Below, piece after piece: positions 17,311 through 24,809 of a stretch of DNA of 64,000 nucleotides. The stretch is taken from the NCBI RefSeq assembly GCF_900199185.1, contig NZ_OBMI01000001.1, positions 62,001 through 126,000 of the forward strand, written 5' to 3'. The DNA is from Sphingomonas guangdongensis (lineage in GTDB: Bacteria > Pseudomonadota > Alphaproteobacteria > Sphingomonadales > Sphingomonadaceae). The position numbers were made by a program, and so were the translations under genes. The notes below the pieces were generated by a model. It was not told the origin of the DNA. It ran no database searches and saw nothing but the letters and a program-made list of their open reading frames with translations. Within the stretch, counting starts at the first letter, position 1, and each line of letters starts with the position of its first letter.

Positions 17311-18231
17311 TTAAGCCGCGTCGGCGATTTCCGACGCGACAACCGGAAACTTGGTCGAGCAGAAGGCGCAGTCGACGGTGATGACGCCGTTCTCGTCCGC
17401 CATCTCCAGCCGCTCGGCGAGCGGAAACTTGGCGAGCACCTGCGCGATATAGGTGCCGTCGCAGCGGCAGCCCTTCCCCAAGCGCGTCTCGGCGAGCAGC
17501 CGCACCTCGCTCTCCTCGTTGAACAGGCGCCATACCAGCGTCTCGAGCGACAGCATGGGATCGGCGAGCTCGTCGCCGCCCATCGTGCCCCCGAGTGCCG
17601 CGACCCGCTCCCACTCCGGATGGTCCAGGCGGACGTGGAGCCGCTCGCGACCCTCCTCGCCCTCCGGCAGGTGCTGGAGGAACAAGCCGCCGGCGACGTG
17701 CCGGCCGTCCGGCCCCTTGCCGAGCGCCAGCCGGATCAGGCTGGGGATCTGTTCGGATTGCAGGAAGTAGCTCTCGGCGGCGGCGGCGACCGAGTCACCG
17801 TCGAGCGGCACGATCCCCTGGTAGCGCTCGCCCGATGTCGCCTGGTCGAAGGTGATGGCGAGGTGCCCCTGGCCGAACAGCGCGTAGAGCGACGGGTTAT
17901 CGCCGACCTCGCCAAGCCGCTCGGCATCGAACTGGACGTAGCCGCGCAGCGCGCCATCCTGATAGTCGCAGACCATCAGCGACACGATCCCGCCGCGGGT
18001 CTGCGCCTGCAGCGTCAGCTGTCCCGCCGCGTCCTTCAGCAGCGTGCCGAGCAGCGCGGTGAGGGTCAGCGATTCGGCGAGCAGCCGCTCGATGGCAGCG
18101 GGGTAGTTGTGCGCGGCGAGGATCGCGTCGAGCACCGGCCCGAGCCGCGCCATGCGGCCCCGCGCGTGCTGCGCCGGTATGGTGAACGCAACCGCGCGGT
18201 CGAGATCGGGAAGGACGGTCGTGTCGCTCAT
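17311..18231 (-). CDS. hslO: Redox-regulated molecular chaperone Hsp33
   Basis: A 306-residue chaperone activated by oxidation: the C-terminal zinc centre unfolds when its cysteines form disulfides. Those cysteines are present as CRC in KGCRCDGTYIA and CXXC in DCAFCSTKF. The central domain includes YVQFDAERLGEVGDN and TSGERYQGIVPL, as in Hsp33. The start is ATG 18231 (MSDTTVLPD). The frame is open further upstream, but there it runs into a dispersed repeat. It is the last gene of argD-argF-hslO, an arrangement common in alphaproteobacteria. Confidence 0.95.
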   Translation of the reverse strand: MSDTTVLPDLDRAVAFTIPAQHARGRMARLGPVLDAILAAHNYPAAIERLLAESLTLTALLGTLLKDAAGQLTLQAQTRGGIVSLMVCDYQDGALRGYVQFDAERLGEVGDNPSLYALFGQGHLAITFDQATSGERYQGIVPLDGDSVAAAAESYFLQSEQIPSLIRLALGKGPDGRHVAGGLFLQHLPEGEEGRERLHVRLDHPEWERVAALGGTMGGDELADPMLSLETLVWRLFNEESEVRLLAETRLGKGCRCDGTYIAQVLAKFPLAERLEMADENGVITVDCAFCSTKFPVVASEIADAA

Positions 18232-18297
18232 GTCAGGCTCCAAACCGTTCGCGCTGGGCTGGTCGAGGCGCGTGCCCGGCGGGCTCGCGCATGACAC

Positions 18298-18327
18298 GCC
18301 CTTCGACAGGCTCAGGGCGAACGGGAG
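18298..18327. repeat. Dispersed repeat fragment (type A) in the argF-hslO spacer
   Basis: cgcccttcgacaggctcagg followed by gcgaacggg is a single arm of the type A family (GTTCGCCCTGAG...TCGAAG), read in the opposite orientation. It lies inside the operon between argF and hslO. Confidence 0.5.
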
Positions 18328-18369
18328 TATCTCGGTGAGTGCGCAACGTGGGTGGTCGCGGCACCCCGT

Positions 18370-19314
18370 TCAACCGATCTGGCCGAAGCACCAGCGCAGG
18401 ATCGATTTCTGCGCGTGCAGCCGGTTCTCCGCCTCGCGCCAGATCCGCGACCGCGCGCCGTCGATGACACTCGTCACTACCTCCTCCTCGCGGTGCGCCG
18501 GCAGGCAGTGGAGGAAGATGGCTTGCCGGTCGGCGCGCGCCATCAGCGCCTCCGTCACCTGGTACGGCATCATCGCGGCGAGCTTCGCCTCAGCGTGCGC
18601 CTGGCCCATCGAAATCCAGGTGTCGGTGACGACCACGTCCGCGCCCTCGACCGCGCGCACCGGATCGCGCTCGATCGCAACGCGCGCGTTGGTGCCGGTG
18701 AGCGCCGCGTTGGCGGCATCGATCCAGCGTGCCGCCGGATCATAGCCCTCCGGACAGCCGACCGCGACGGAGAAGCCGAACAGCCCCGCCGCCTCCACGA
18801 TCGAGTGCAGCACGTTGTTGCCGTCGCCGAGCCACGCCCACTTGAGGCCGGGCAGCGCCTTCCCTTCCTCCAGCACCGTCAGCAGGTCGGCGACGATCTG
18901 GCAGGGATGGCTGTCGTCGGTCAGGCCGTTGATGACGGGCACGCTCGCGTACGCCGCCATTTCCTCCGCCTTGGCATGATCGTCGGTGCGGACCATGATG
19001 GCGTCGCAGAAGCCGGACAGCACGCGCGCGGTGTCCGCGACCGTCTCACCGCGGCCGAGCTGGGTGGTGCCGCTGTCGAGCACCAGCGCCGACCCGCCGA
19101 GCTGGCGCATGGCCATGTCGAACGACACGCGGGTGCGGGTCGACGACTTCTCGAACACGGTCGCGAGCACATGACCCGAGAGCGGGGCGTCTGGATCGGG
19201 CGCACCCTTCGGCATGGTGCCCCGCGCGCGCTTGCGATCGAGCGCGTCGGCCAGAATCGCGGCGACGCCGTCGGCGCCCGCATCAGACAGGGACAGGAAG
19301 TGGCGGATGGTCAT
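18370..19314 (-). CDS. argF: Ornithine carbamoyltransferase
   Basis: A 314-residue enzyme making citrulline from ornithine and carbamoyl phosphate in arginine synthesis. The carbamoyl-phosphate loop FEKSSTRTR (about 55-63), the ornithine loop [11 protein letters not shown] and the catalytic LHCLPAHR (about 279-286) are all intact. Length is normal. It lies between argD and hslO on the same strand, separated from argD by 191 bp of repeat sequence. Confidence 0.96.
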   Translation of the reverse strand: MTIRHFLSLSDAGADGVAAILADALDRKRARGTMPKGAPDPDAPLSGHVLATVFEKSSTRTRVSFDMAMRQLGGSALVLDSGTTQLGRGETVADTARVLSGFCDAIMVRTDDHAKAEEMAAYASVPVINGLTDDSHPCQIVADLLTVLEEGKALPGLKWAWLGDGNNVLHSIVEAAGLFGFSVAVGCPEGYDPAARWIDAANAALTGTNARVAIERDPVRAVEGADVVVTDTWISMGQAHAEAKLAAMMPYQVTEALMARADRQAIFLHCLPAHREEEVVTSVIDGARSRIWREAENRLHAQKSILRWCFGQIG

Positions 19315-19326
19315 GTCGACACTCCA

Positions 19327-19494
19327 CCGTTTGTCCTGAGTAGCCGCTGAGCTTGTCGAAGAGTGTCAGGTCGGATCGTCCCCCGGACGGTCCTGAAGGA
19401 TGCGGGCGCATCCTTCACCTGACACTGTATCGAAGGACCGCCCCTTCGATACGGGTCTTCGGCTCTGCTCAACCCCTACTCAGGGCGAACGGGC
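19327..19494. repeat. Type A dispersed repeat pair with an inserted 63-bp structured element
   Basis: Outer arms are gtcctgagtagccgctgagc and the inverted ctactcagggcgaacggg, with inner tgtcgaag/tatcgaagg/cttcgatacg arms. Between them at 19363-19425 lies a self-complementary element. Its ends are GTGTCAGGT/ACCTGACAC and its inner perfect palindrome has arms GAAGGATGCG/CGCATCCTTC. The same element recurs at 49722-49783 in the same repeat context. No coding capacity is seen. Confidence 0.65.
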
Positions 19495-19505
19495 TTTTGC
19501 GTTGG

Positions 19506-20702
19506 TTAGTCATCCATCGGCACCGCGAAGCTGCGCGCACCCGCGCTCAGCTTCTCGATGCACTCGTCGATGTGCTCGTCCTCGATTACCAGCGGCGGGA
19601 GGACGCGGAACACATTCTCCCCCGCAGCGACCGTCAGCAACCCGTGATTGTCGCGCAAGTGGGCGACGAAGTCGCGGCTGACCGCCGGCTCCTTCATCTT
19701 GATGCCCAGCATCAGGCCCTTGCCCCGGATCTCCTCGAACAGGTGATCGTGGTTGGGGATCAGCTGCTCGAACGCGCTGCGCAGCCGCTCGCCCTTCTGC
19801 GCGACGCGCTCGAAAAAGCCGACCTCCAGCATCACGTCGAGCACGGCCTGCCCCGCCGCCATCGCCAGCGGGTTGCCGCCATAGGTGGAGCCGTGGGTCC
19901 CCGCGACCATGCCCTTGGCCGCCTCCTCGGTCGCGAGGCACGCGCCAAGCGGAAAGCCCGCCCCGATTCCCTTGGCGACCGTCATGATGTCCGGCGTGAT
20001 GCCGTAGTGTTCATAGGCGAAGAAGCGCCCGGTCCGGCCGTAGCCGCACTGGATCTCGTCGAGGATCAGCAGCAGGCCGTGGTCGTCGCACGCCTGGCGC
20101 AGCCCGCGGATGAACTCGGGCGTGCCCGCGGTCATCCCGCCCTCACCCTGCACCGTCTCGACCAGGAAGCCCGCGGTCTCGCCGTCGATCAGCGCGAGCG
20201 CGGCATCCAGATCGTTGAACGGAGCATAGGCGAAGCCGGGGAGCAGCGGCTCGAAACCGTCGCGCATCTTCGCCTGGTCGGTCGCGCTGATCGCGCCCAG
20301 CGAGCGGCCGTGGAATGCGTTCTGAAAGGTGATGAGCTTGTGGCGCTCGGGATTGCCGTTGACGTGGTGGTAGCGACGCGCGGTCTTGATCGCGCACTCG
20401 ATCGCCTCGACGCCGGAGTTGGTGAAGAACACGGTGTCGGCAAAGCAATTGCCGATGATCCGCTGCGCCAGCGCCTCACCCTGTGGGCTGCCGTAGAGGT
20501 TGGAGACGTGCATCAGCGTCGCCGCCTGATCGGCGATCGCCTGCACGAGGTGCGGGTGGCCGTGGCCGAGCGCGTTGACCGCGATCCCGGCGGCGAAGTC
20601 TAGGTAGCGCTCGCCCTGCTCGCCGATCAGGTAGCAGCCCTCGCCTCGCACCGGCCGCACCCCGCACCGGGGATAGACGGGCATGAGCGGGGTAATCGCC
20701 AC
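19506..20702 (-). CDS. argD: Acetylornithine aminotransferase
   Basis: A 398-residue PLP-dependent class-III aminotransferase converting N-acetylglutamate semialdehyde to N-acetylornithine, possibly also serving lysine synthesis. Seen are the N-terminal [18 protein letters not shown], the cofactor-binding [11 protein letters not shown] and FHGRSLG, the [18 protein letters not shown] block, and the PLP lysine in [17 protein letters not shown]. It is the first gene of the argD-argF-hslO unit. A terminator-like hairpin lies 25-50 bp upstream on the same strand. Confidence 0.95.
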   Translation of the reverse strand: MAITPLMPVYPRCGVRPVRGEGCYLIGEQGERYLDFAAGIAVNALGHGHPHLVQAIADQAATLMHVSNLYGSPQGEALAQRIIGNCFADTVFFTNSGVEAIECAIKTARRYHHVNGNPERHKLITFQNAFHGRSLGAISATDQAKMRDGFEPLLPGFAYAPFNDLDAALALIDGETAGFLVETVQGEGGMTAGTPEFIRGLRQACDDHGLLLILDEIQCGYGRTGRFFAYEHYGITPDIMTVAKGIGAGFPLGACLATEEAAKGMVAGTHGSTYGGNPLAMAAGQAVLDVMLEVGFFERVAQKGERLRSAFEQLIPNHDHLFEEIRGKGLMLGIKMKEPAVSRDFVAHLRDNHGLLTVAAGENVFRVLPPLVIEDEHIDECIEKLSAGARSFAVPMDD

Positions 20703-20727
20703 CGGACCTTCTCCTTCGAGACTAAAC

Positions 20728-20754
20728 GAAAAAAGGCGGCCGCTGGGGACCGCC
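20728..20754 (-). terminator. Rho-independent terminator between the ABC-2 permease gene and argD
   Basis: On the minus strand the arms GGCGG and CCGCC enclose a ten-base loop and are followed by TTTTTTC. It would end transcripts from the upstream permease gene. Because it sits just before argD it could also lie in the argD leader, but no leader peptide or antiterminator was seen. Confidence 0.6.
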
Positions 20755-20784
20755 GGGGTCTGCTTTACGAGGGTGCAGGGTCAC

Positions 20785-20898
20785 GTGCAACACCACCGTC
20801 ACCCCAGCGCAGGCTGGGTTCCATGTCTGTTGGTGATCGCCGGGCGGTTGCTCACCCTCGACACAGACATGGGTGCCAGCCTGCGCTGGCATGACGAA
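20785..20898. repeat. Palindromic dispersed repeat (type B) flanking an inner inverted repeat
   Basis: caccccagcgcaggctgggttccatgtctg (20803-20830) and the later cagacatgggtgccagcctgcgctggcatgac (from about 20865) are largely inverted copies of one another. They form a long imperfect hairpin of the CCGGCCTGCGCCGG family. No gene was seen in the 198-bp spacer. Confidence 0.55.
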
Positions 20899-20900
20899 GG

Positions 20901-21752
20901 TCAGTTCTTGAGCTTCCAGCCTGAGCGCAGCAGCGCGTAGCAGGCGATCCCCATCACGACATCGATGGCGCCGATGATCGCGGCGCTCGCGCCGATCGAA
21001 ACGTAGCCGTCGCTCACGCCCAGGAAGCCGTAGCGGAAGCCGGATATGATGTAGAAGAACGGATTGGCGTGGCTCACCGCCTGGAAGGCGGGGGCGAGGC
21101 GATCGACCGAGTAGAAGGTGCCCGACAGCAGCGCGAGCGGGCCGACCACGAAGTTTGTTACCGCGGCGGCATGGTCGAACTTTTCCGCCCAGACGGAGGT
21201 GAGCACGCCCAGGAAGGCGAGGAAGGCGGAGCCCGCCAGCCCGAACCACAGGATCGCGAGCGGGTGGAGCGGCGTCACATGGACGCCCGGCCAGAGCGCC
21301 ATCGCGAGCCACACCGCCGCGCCGACGCACGCCGCGCGGGTCACCGCGCCGCCGACCAGCGCCGCCAGCAGCTCCGCGGTGGAGAGCGGCGGCATCAGAT
21401 AGTCGACGATGGTGCCCTGGATCTTGCCGACCAGGAGCGAGAAGCTCGCGTTGGCGAACGCGTTCTGGAGCATGCCCATCACGATCAGCCCGGGCGCAAT
21501 GAAGTCGGCGAAAGCGACGGTTATGCCGCCGACCGCGACCGCGCTGCGCCCGCCCATCGCGACCGTGAACACGACCAGGAACAGCAGCGTCTGGATCGCC
21601 GGCGCCCAGATCGTCTGCAACTGCACCTTGAAGAAGCGGCGCACCTCCTTCACATAGAGCGTCTTCAGGCCGCCCCAGTTGACGTTGCGGATGGTGGGCA
21701 CACCAGGGGCGGGCAACCGGGTATCGGCGCCGTGGGAGGGCTGGTCGAGCAT
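20901..21752 (-). CDS. ABC-2 type transporter permease
   Basis: A 283-residue inner-membrane protein with about six helices, for example residues 50-72, 85-110, 165-190 and 255-275. The ABC-2 pattern NPFFYIISGFRYGFLGVSDG is near the C-terminus and the family's PPLSTAELLAALVGGAVTRA is in the middle. This is the family of drug, polysaccharide and lipid exporters (NodJ/YadH-like). No ATP-binding partner lies beside it, so it must pair with a subunit encoded elsewhere. The start is ATG 21752 (MLDQPSHG); a GTG at 21806 is an in-frame alternative that leaves only 5 bp to gcrA. Confidence 0.85.
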   Translation of the reverse strand: MLDQPSHGADTRLPAPGVPTIRNVNWGGLKTLYVKEVRRFFKVQLQTIWAPAIQTLLFLVVFTVAMGGRSAVAVGGITVAFADFIAPGLIVMGMLQNAFANASFSLLVGKIQGTIVDYLMPPLSTAELLAALVGGAVTRAACVGAAVWLAMALWPGVHVTPLHPLAILWFGLAGSAFLAFLGVLTSVWAEKFDHAAAVTNFVVGPLALLSGTFYSVDRLAPAFQAVSHANPFFYIISGFRYGFLGVSDGYVSIGASAAIIGAIDVVMGIACYALLRSGWKLKN

Positions 21753-21811
21753 CGCCGCGCGGCGTAATCGACCGGGCACCCGGCCGCAAGCAAGAGAGTG
21801 ACGCAAAACAG

Positions 21812-22489
21812 ATGAGCTGGACCGACGAGCGGATCGACACGCTGAAGACGATGTGGGAAGCGGGCCAGACCGCCAGCCAGATCGCCGAGGCGCTGGGCGG
21901 CGTCAGCCGCAACGCCGTGATCGGCAAGGCGCACCGCCTGGGCCTGCAGGCGCGCCCGTCGCCGGTGAAGCCGAACGAGCCCGACGCGGTCGCGGCGACG
22001 CCGACCCCGGCCTCCGTTCCCGCTGTTTCCCCGGCGGCGGCAGCGCCGTTCGATGACGAGTATGAGGCGCCCGCGGCGACATCACCGGCGCCGCAGCCGG
22101 CCGTTGCGGCGCGCGGCGAGGCCGATCCGCAGTCCGCGCCGCTCGCGGCCCAGCCGGTCCTGCGGTCCGTCGGGCCGGGCGGGTTCGTGCGCCAGAACCC
22201 AGGCGAGCAGGCGCCGCCGAGCACCCCAGCCCCGCCGCGTCGGCTGGTGCCGGCCAAGCCAAGCGAGGCGATCGCGGGCAAGACCTCGCTCCTCGACCTC
22301 AACGACCGCATCTGCAAGTGGCCGCTCGGTCACCCGGGCGAGCCCGACTTCCACTTCTGCGGTGACAAGGTCAATCCGGGCTTCCCCTACTGCGTCGCGC
22401 ACTGCGGCCACGCCTATCAGGCGCAGATGCCGCGCCGCGACCGCCGGCCGCCGCCGCCGCTGCCCTACGGCGGGCCGCGGGTCCGCTAA
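21812..22489 (+). CDS. gcrA: GcrA cell-cycle regulator
   Basis: A 225-residue regulator. In Caulobacter and relatives it binds the housekeeping sigma factor and activates promoters carrying CcrM-methylated GANTC sites. The N-terminal helix-turn-helix is canonical (WTDERIDTLKTMWEAGQTAS, then SRNAVIGKAHRLGL, residues 3-46). A long Pro/Ala-rich linker (about 50-150) follows, and then the conserved C-terminal domain ICKWPLGHPGEPDFHFCGDK with further Cys/His (YCVAHCGHAY). The linker is longer than in the shortest GcrA proteins. It is divergent from the ABC-2 permease gene. Confidence 0.95.
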   Translation: MSWTDERIDTLKTMWEAGQTASQIAEALGGVSRNAVIGKAHRLGLQARPSPVKPNEPDAVAATPTPASVPAVSPAAAAPFDDEYEAPAATSPAPQPAVAARGEADPQSAPLAAQPVLRSVGPGGFVRQNPGEQAPPSTPAPPRRLVPAKPSEAIAGKTSLLDLNDRICKWPLGHPGEPDFHFCGDKVNPGFPYCVAHCGHAYQAQMPRRDRRPPPPLPYGGPRVR

Positions 22490-22509
22490 GGGTCAGTCGC
22501 GCGATCGGC

Positions 22510-22956
22510 TCAGCGTAGCCCGTCGTGCGCTTCCCGCACCAGCCGGGTCGCGCTCGACAGGCGCCGCTTCTCCAGTCGGCCGAGATACTCGTCGCACATC
22601 GCGTCGGTGACCGAGTCGATCATGTCGAGGAACGGCGCCGCGGCCTCCGTCAGGCGCAAGCCCTTGGCACGGCGATCCCCTTCGAAGGGGACGCGCTCGA
22701 CGAGGCCCTGCGCCTCAAGCGCGTGCAGCAGGCGGACCAGCGTCGGCCCCTCGATCCCGATCAGCTCTGCCAGCCGGCTCTGGGTGATGGGGCCGTTCGC
22801 CTCCGCCAGCCAGTAGAGGACCGTGCCGCGGGCGAGCGTCAGGCCCTTCGCCTTCAGCCGCTCATCCGCCATCGATCGCCAGCGGCGGCCGAGCAGCACG
22901 CACTCGCGCACGAACTCCAGCTCGGGCCGGACCTCCTTTGCCGTGATTCGCTCCAC
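22510..22956 (-). CDS. MarR-family transcriptional regulator
   Basis: A 148-residue winged-helix repressor. The DNA-binding core is visible: GPITQSRLAELIGIEGPTLVRLLHALEAQGLVER (about 54-87), with the wing at FEGDRRAKGLRLTEAA. The start is GTG 22956, preceded by GGAGGGG. It lies 22 bp downstream of the ABC exporter on the same strand, so it is probably in the exporter's operon and may control it. The resemblance to SlyA-like regulators (ARGTVLYWLAEANG) is general only. Confidence 0.88.
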   Translation of the reverse strand: MERITAKEVRPELEFVRECVLLGRRWRSMADERLKAKGLTLARGTVLYWLAEANGPITQSRLAELIGIEGPTLVRLLHALEAQGLVERVPFEGDRRAKGLRLTEAAAPFLDMIDSVTDAMCDEYLGRLEKRRLSSATRLVREAHDGLR

Positions 22957-22978
22957 CGTCCCCTCCCTGGCAGATTCA

Positions 22979-24685
22979 CTAGCTTGGTATGTAACTCGTT
23001 ACGCTCCCGTCCGCTAGTGCGAGCATCTGGTCGCAGCGCGAAAGGCTCTCGCGGCGGTGCGCGACGATCAGGATGGTCGGGCGGGGAACAAGCGCGGCAA
23101 GCGCGTCCAGCACCGCCGCCTCGCCCGCCACGTCAATGGCGTTGGTCGCCTCGTCCAGGATCAGCAGCCGCGGTCGGCGCAGCAGCGCGCGCGTGATCGC
23201 GAGGCGCTGACGCTCGCCTCCCGACAGGCGGCTGCCGCGATCGCCGACGAGGGTGTCGAGCCCGGCCGGCAGCGCGGCGACCACCGCGTCCGCGCCCGTC
23301 GTCGCGAGCGCATCGGCGAGCACGTCGGGTGGGCACCCCGCCGCCGCTAGATTGTCGCGCACCGTGCCGTGGAACAAATAGCCGTCCTGCGGCACATAGC
23401 CGATCTGGCTGCGCCAGCCGGCGCGGGCTCCGCCCGTCAGTTGTACGCCGCCGACGGTGATGACGCCCGACTGCGGCAACAGCAGTCCGGCGATCAGATC
23501 GACGAGCGTCGTCTTGCCCGCCCCCGACGCGCCGACGATCCCGACGATCGCGCCGGGCGCCAGGGTCACCGACAGCGCGCGGAGCCCGGCCGATCCCGGA
23601 TGGGCGAAGGAAACGTGATCGAGCACGATCGGTCCGGCAGGCGGCGTGCGGACCGGGGCGCTTTCGGTCTCGGCGGTCGGCAGATCGTCGCCGAGCGCGC
23701 GCACGCTCTCGAAGCTAGGCAGACCGAAAAACAGGTTCTGGAGCGAGGCCTGGATCACCTGCGCCGGCGGGTTCATGCGGGCGAGCACCACGACCAGCGT
23801 CAGCAGCGCCGGGGCGGGAACGGCGAGCAGCACCGCCGCCGCGATGACGAGCGCGGCCGCGGCCGCGGCGGCGAAGGCGAAGCCGGTCCGCGACGCGCTG
23901 CTCGCGCGCGCGAACGCGACCTGATGATCGCGGATGCCCCGCTGCGCGGCGGCGAAGCTCTGCGTAAAGCGATCGGTGTCTCCTTCCGCCAGCGCCGCCT
24001 TCAGCCCGCCGAGCAGCGAGCCGGCGCCCTGCATCAGCGACAGATTGGCCGCGACCAGACGCCCGCCCAAGTCCCGGGTGCGCCCGGCCCGCGCGAGCAG
24101 CAGCACGCCCGCCGCCGCCATCAGGAGCAGGACCCCGCCGGCGAGCACCGGCGCCAGCCACAGCGCGATCGCCGCCTGGACCAGCAGCATTAGCGCCGCA
24201 ACCGTGCCCTGCACCAGATACTGCGCGCTCGCCGCCACCCGCTGCATGTCGGCGGCGAGCAGGCTGGTGAGCCGGGCGTGCTGGAGCCGGGCGAGGTCGC
24301 TCCAGCGCGCCGCCGCCAGCGTGTCGATCGCCCGGATGCGCAGATCCTCCACGAAGCGAGCCTGGAGGTCGGCAAGGGTGACGTCGCGGGCGTGGAGCAC
24401 CAGCGAGCGGAGGGCCATCAGCGCCACGAAGGCGGCTAGCAGCAGGGCGAGCTGCCCCGACTGGCTGGACAGCCCGACCCCCGCGAGGGCTGCGCGCACC
24501 GCCTCGTTTCCGCCGGAGACGATTAGCGCGAGGATCGGGACCAGGACGACGAGCCCCACCCCCTCCAGCACCGCCCCGGCAGCGACCAGCGCCGCCGCCG
24601 TCCGGGCCCGCGGACCGGCCGACGCCAGCAGCGCGCGGGCGAACCGCGCGAGCGCCGCGAGGCTGGTCATGCTGCCGTCTTTCAT
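22979..24685 (-). CDS. ABC exporter with fused membrane and ATPase domains (peptide-exporter/lasso D-like)
   Basis: A 568-residue half-transporter. An N-terminal membrane domain has about six helices (residues 1-310, including LVAAGAVLEGVGLVVLVPIL). The C-terminal ATPase (about 345-565) has Walker A GASGAGKTT, the signature LSGGERQRLAITRALL, and Walker B LLILDEATNAID with a switch His in ILIVAHRRESL. The start ATG 24685 follows AGGG; an in-frame ATG at 24670 is the alternative. It is divergent from the asparagine-synthase-like gene across 124 bp and followed by marR, which fits export of the product of that locus. It lacks the C39 peptidase domain of bacteriocin exporters. Confidence 0.88.
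   Translation of the reverse strand: MKDGSMTSLAALARFARALLASAGPRARTAAALVAAGAVLEGVGLVVLVPILALIVSGGNEAVRAALAGVGLSSQSGQLALLLAAFVALMALRSLVLHARDVTLADLQARFVEDLRIRAIDTLAAARWSDLARLQHARLTSLLAADMQRVAASAQYLVQGTVAALMLLVQAAIALWLAPVLAGGVLLLMAAAGVLLLARAGRTRDLGGRLVAANLSLMQGAGSLLGGLKAALAEGDTDRFTQSFAAAQRGIRDHQVAFARASSASRTGFAFAAAAAAALVIAAAVLLAVPAPALLTLVVVLARMNPPAQVIQASLQNLFFGLPSFESVRALGDDLPTAETESAPVRTPPAGPIVLDHVSFAHPGSAGLRALSVTLAPGAIVGIVGASGAGKTTLVDLIAGLLLPQSGVITVGGVQLTGGARAGWRSQIGYVPQDGYLFHGTVRDNLAAAGCPPDVLADALATTGADAVVAALPAGLDTLVGDRGSRLSGGERQRLAITRALLRRPRLLILDEATNAIDVAGEAAVLDALAALVPRPTILIVAHRRESLSRCDQMLALADGSVTSYIPS
22991..23002. promoter_or_regulatory. Inverted repeat GTAAC-TC-GTTAC before marR
   Basis: A perfect 5-bp inverted repeat with a two-base spacer overlaps the last codons of the ABC exporter gene, 35 bp upstream of the marR start. 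It is AT-rich compared with its surroundings. Its position suits an autoregulatory operator of the MarR protein, but no promoter was recognised around it. Confidence 0.3.
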
Positions 24686-24725
24686 GGCGTCGACCCTAGC
24701 GGACGGCGGGCGGGCGTCGAGCGTC

Positions 24726-24746
24726 ATCGCACCGCCCCGGTGCGAT
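24726..24746. promoter_or_regulatory. Perfect 9-bp inverted repeat in the divergent exporter/cyclase promoter region
   Basis: The arms ATCGCACCG and CGGTGCGAT flank CCC. The repeat lies centrally in the 124 bp between the divergent starts at 24685 and 24810. No T tract follows on either strand, so it is not a terminator. Its position suits an operator controlling both transcription units, for example by the MarR-family protein encoded at 22510-22956. Confidence 0.5.
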
Positions 24747-24809
24747 CCGCGCTTGCACGCCGCCGCGGACCTGCGCGATGGAAGCGCTCCCGATGTGCCC
24801 GCCCCTGCC

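Noticed and set aside
24684..24809. The in-frame upstream extension of the cyclase-like gene, considered as a lasso precursor
   Set aside because: It has no stop before the cyclase, no leader-like Thr at the penultimate leader position and no Gly-first core; the cyclase needs its Cys near the N-terminus.
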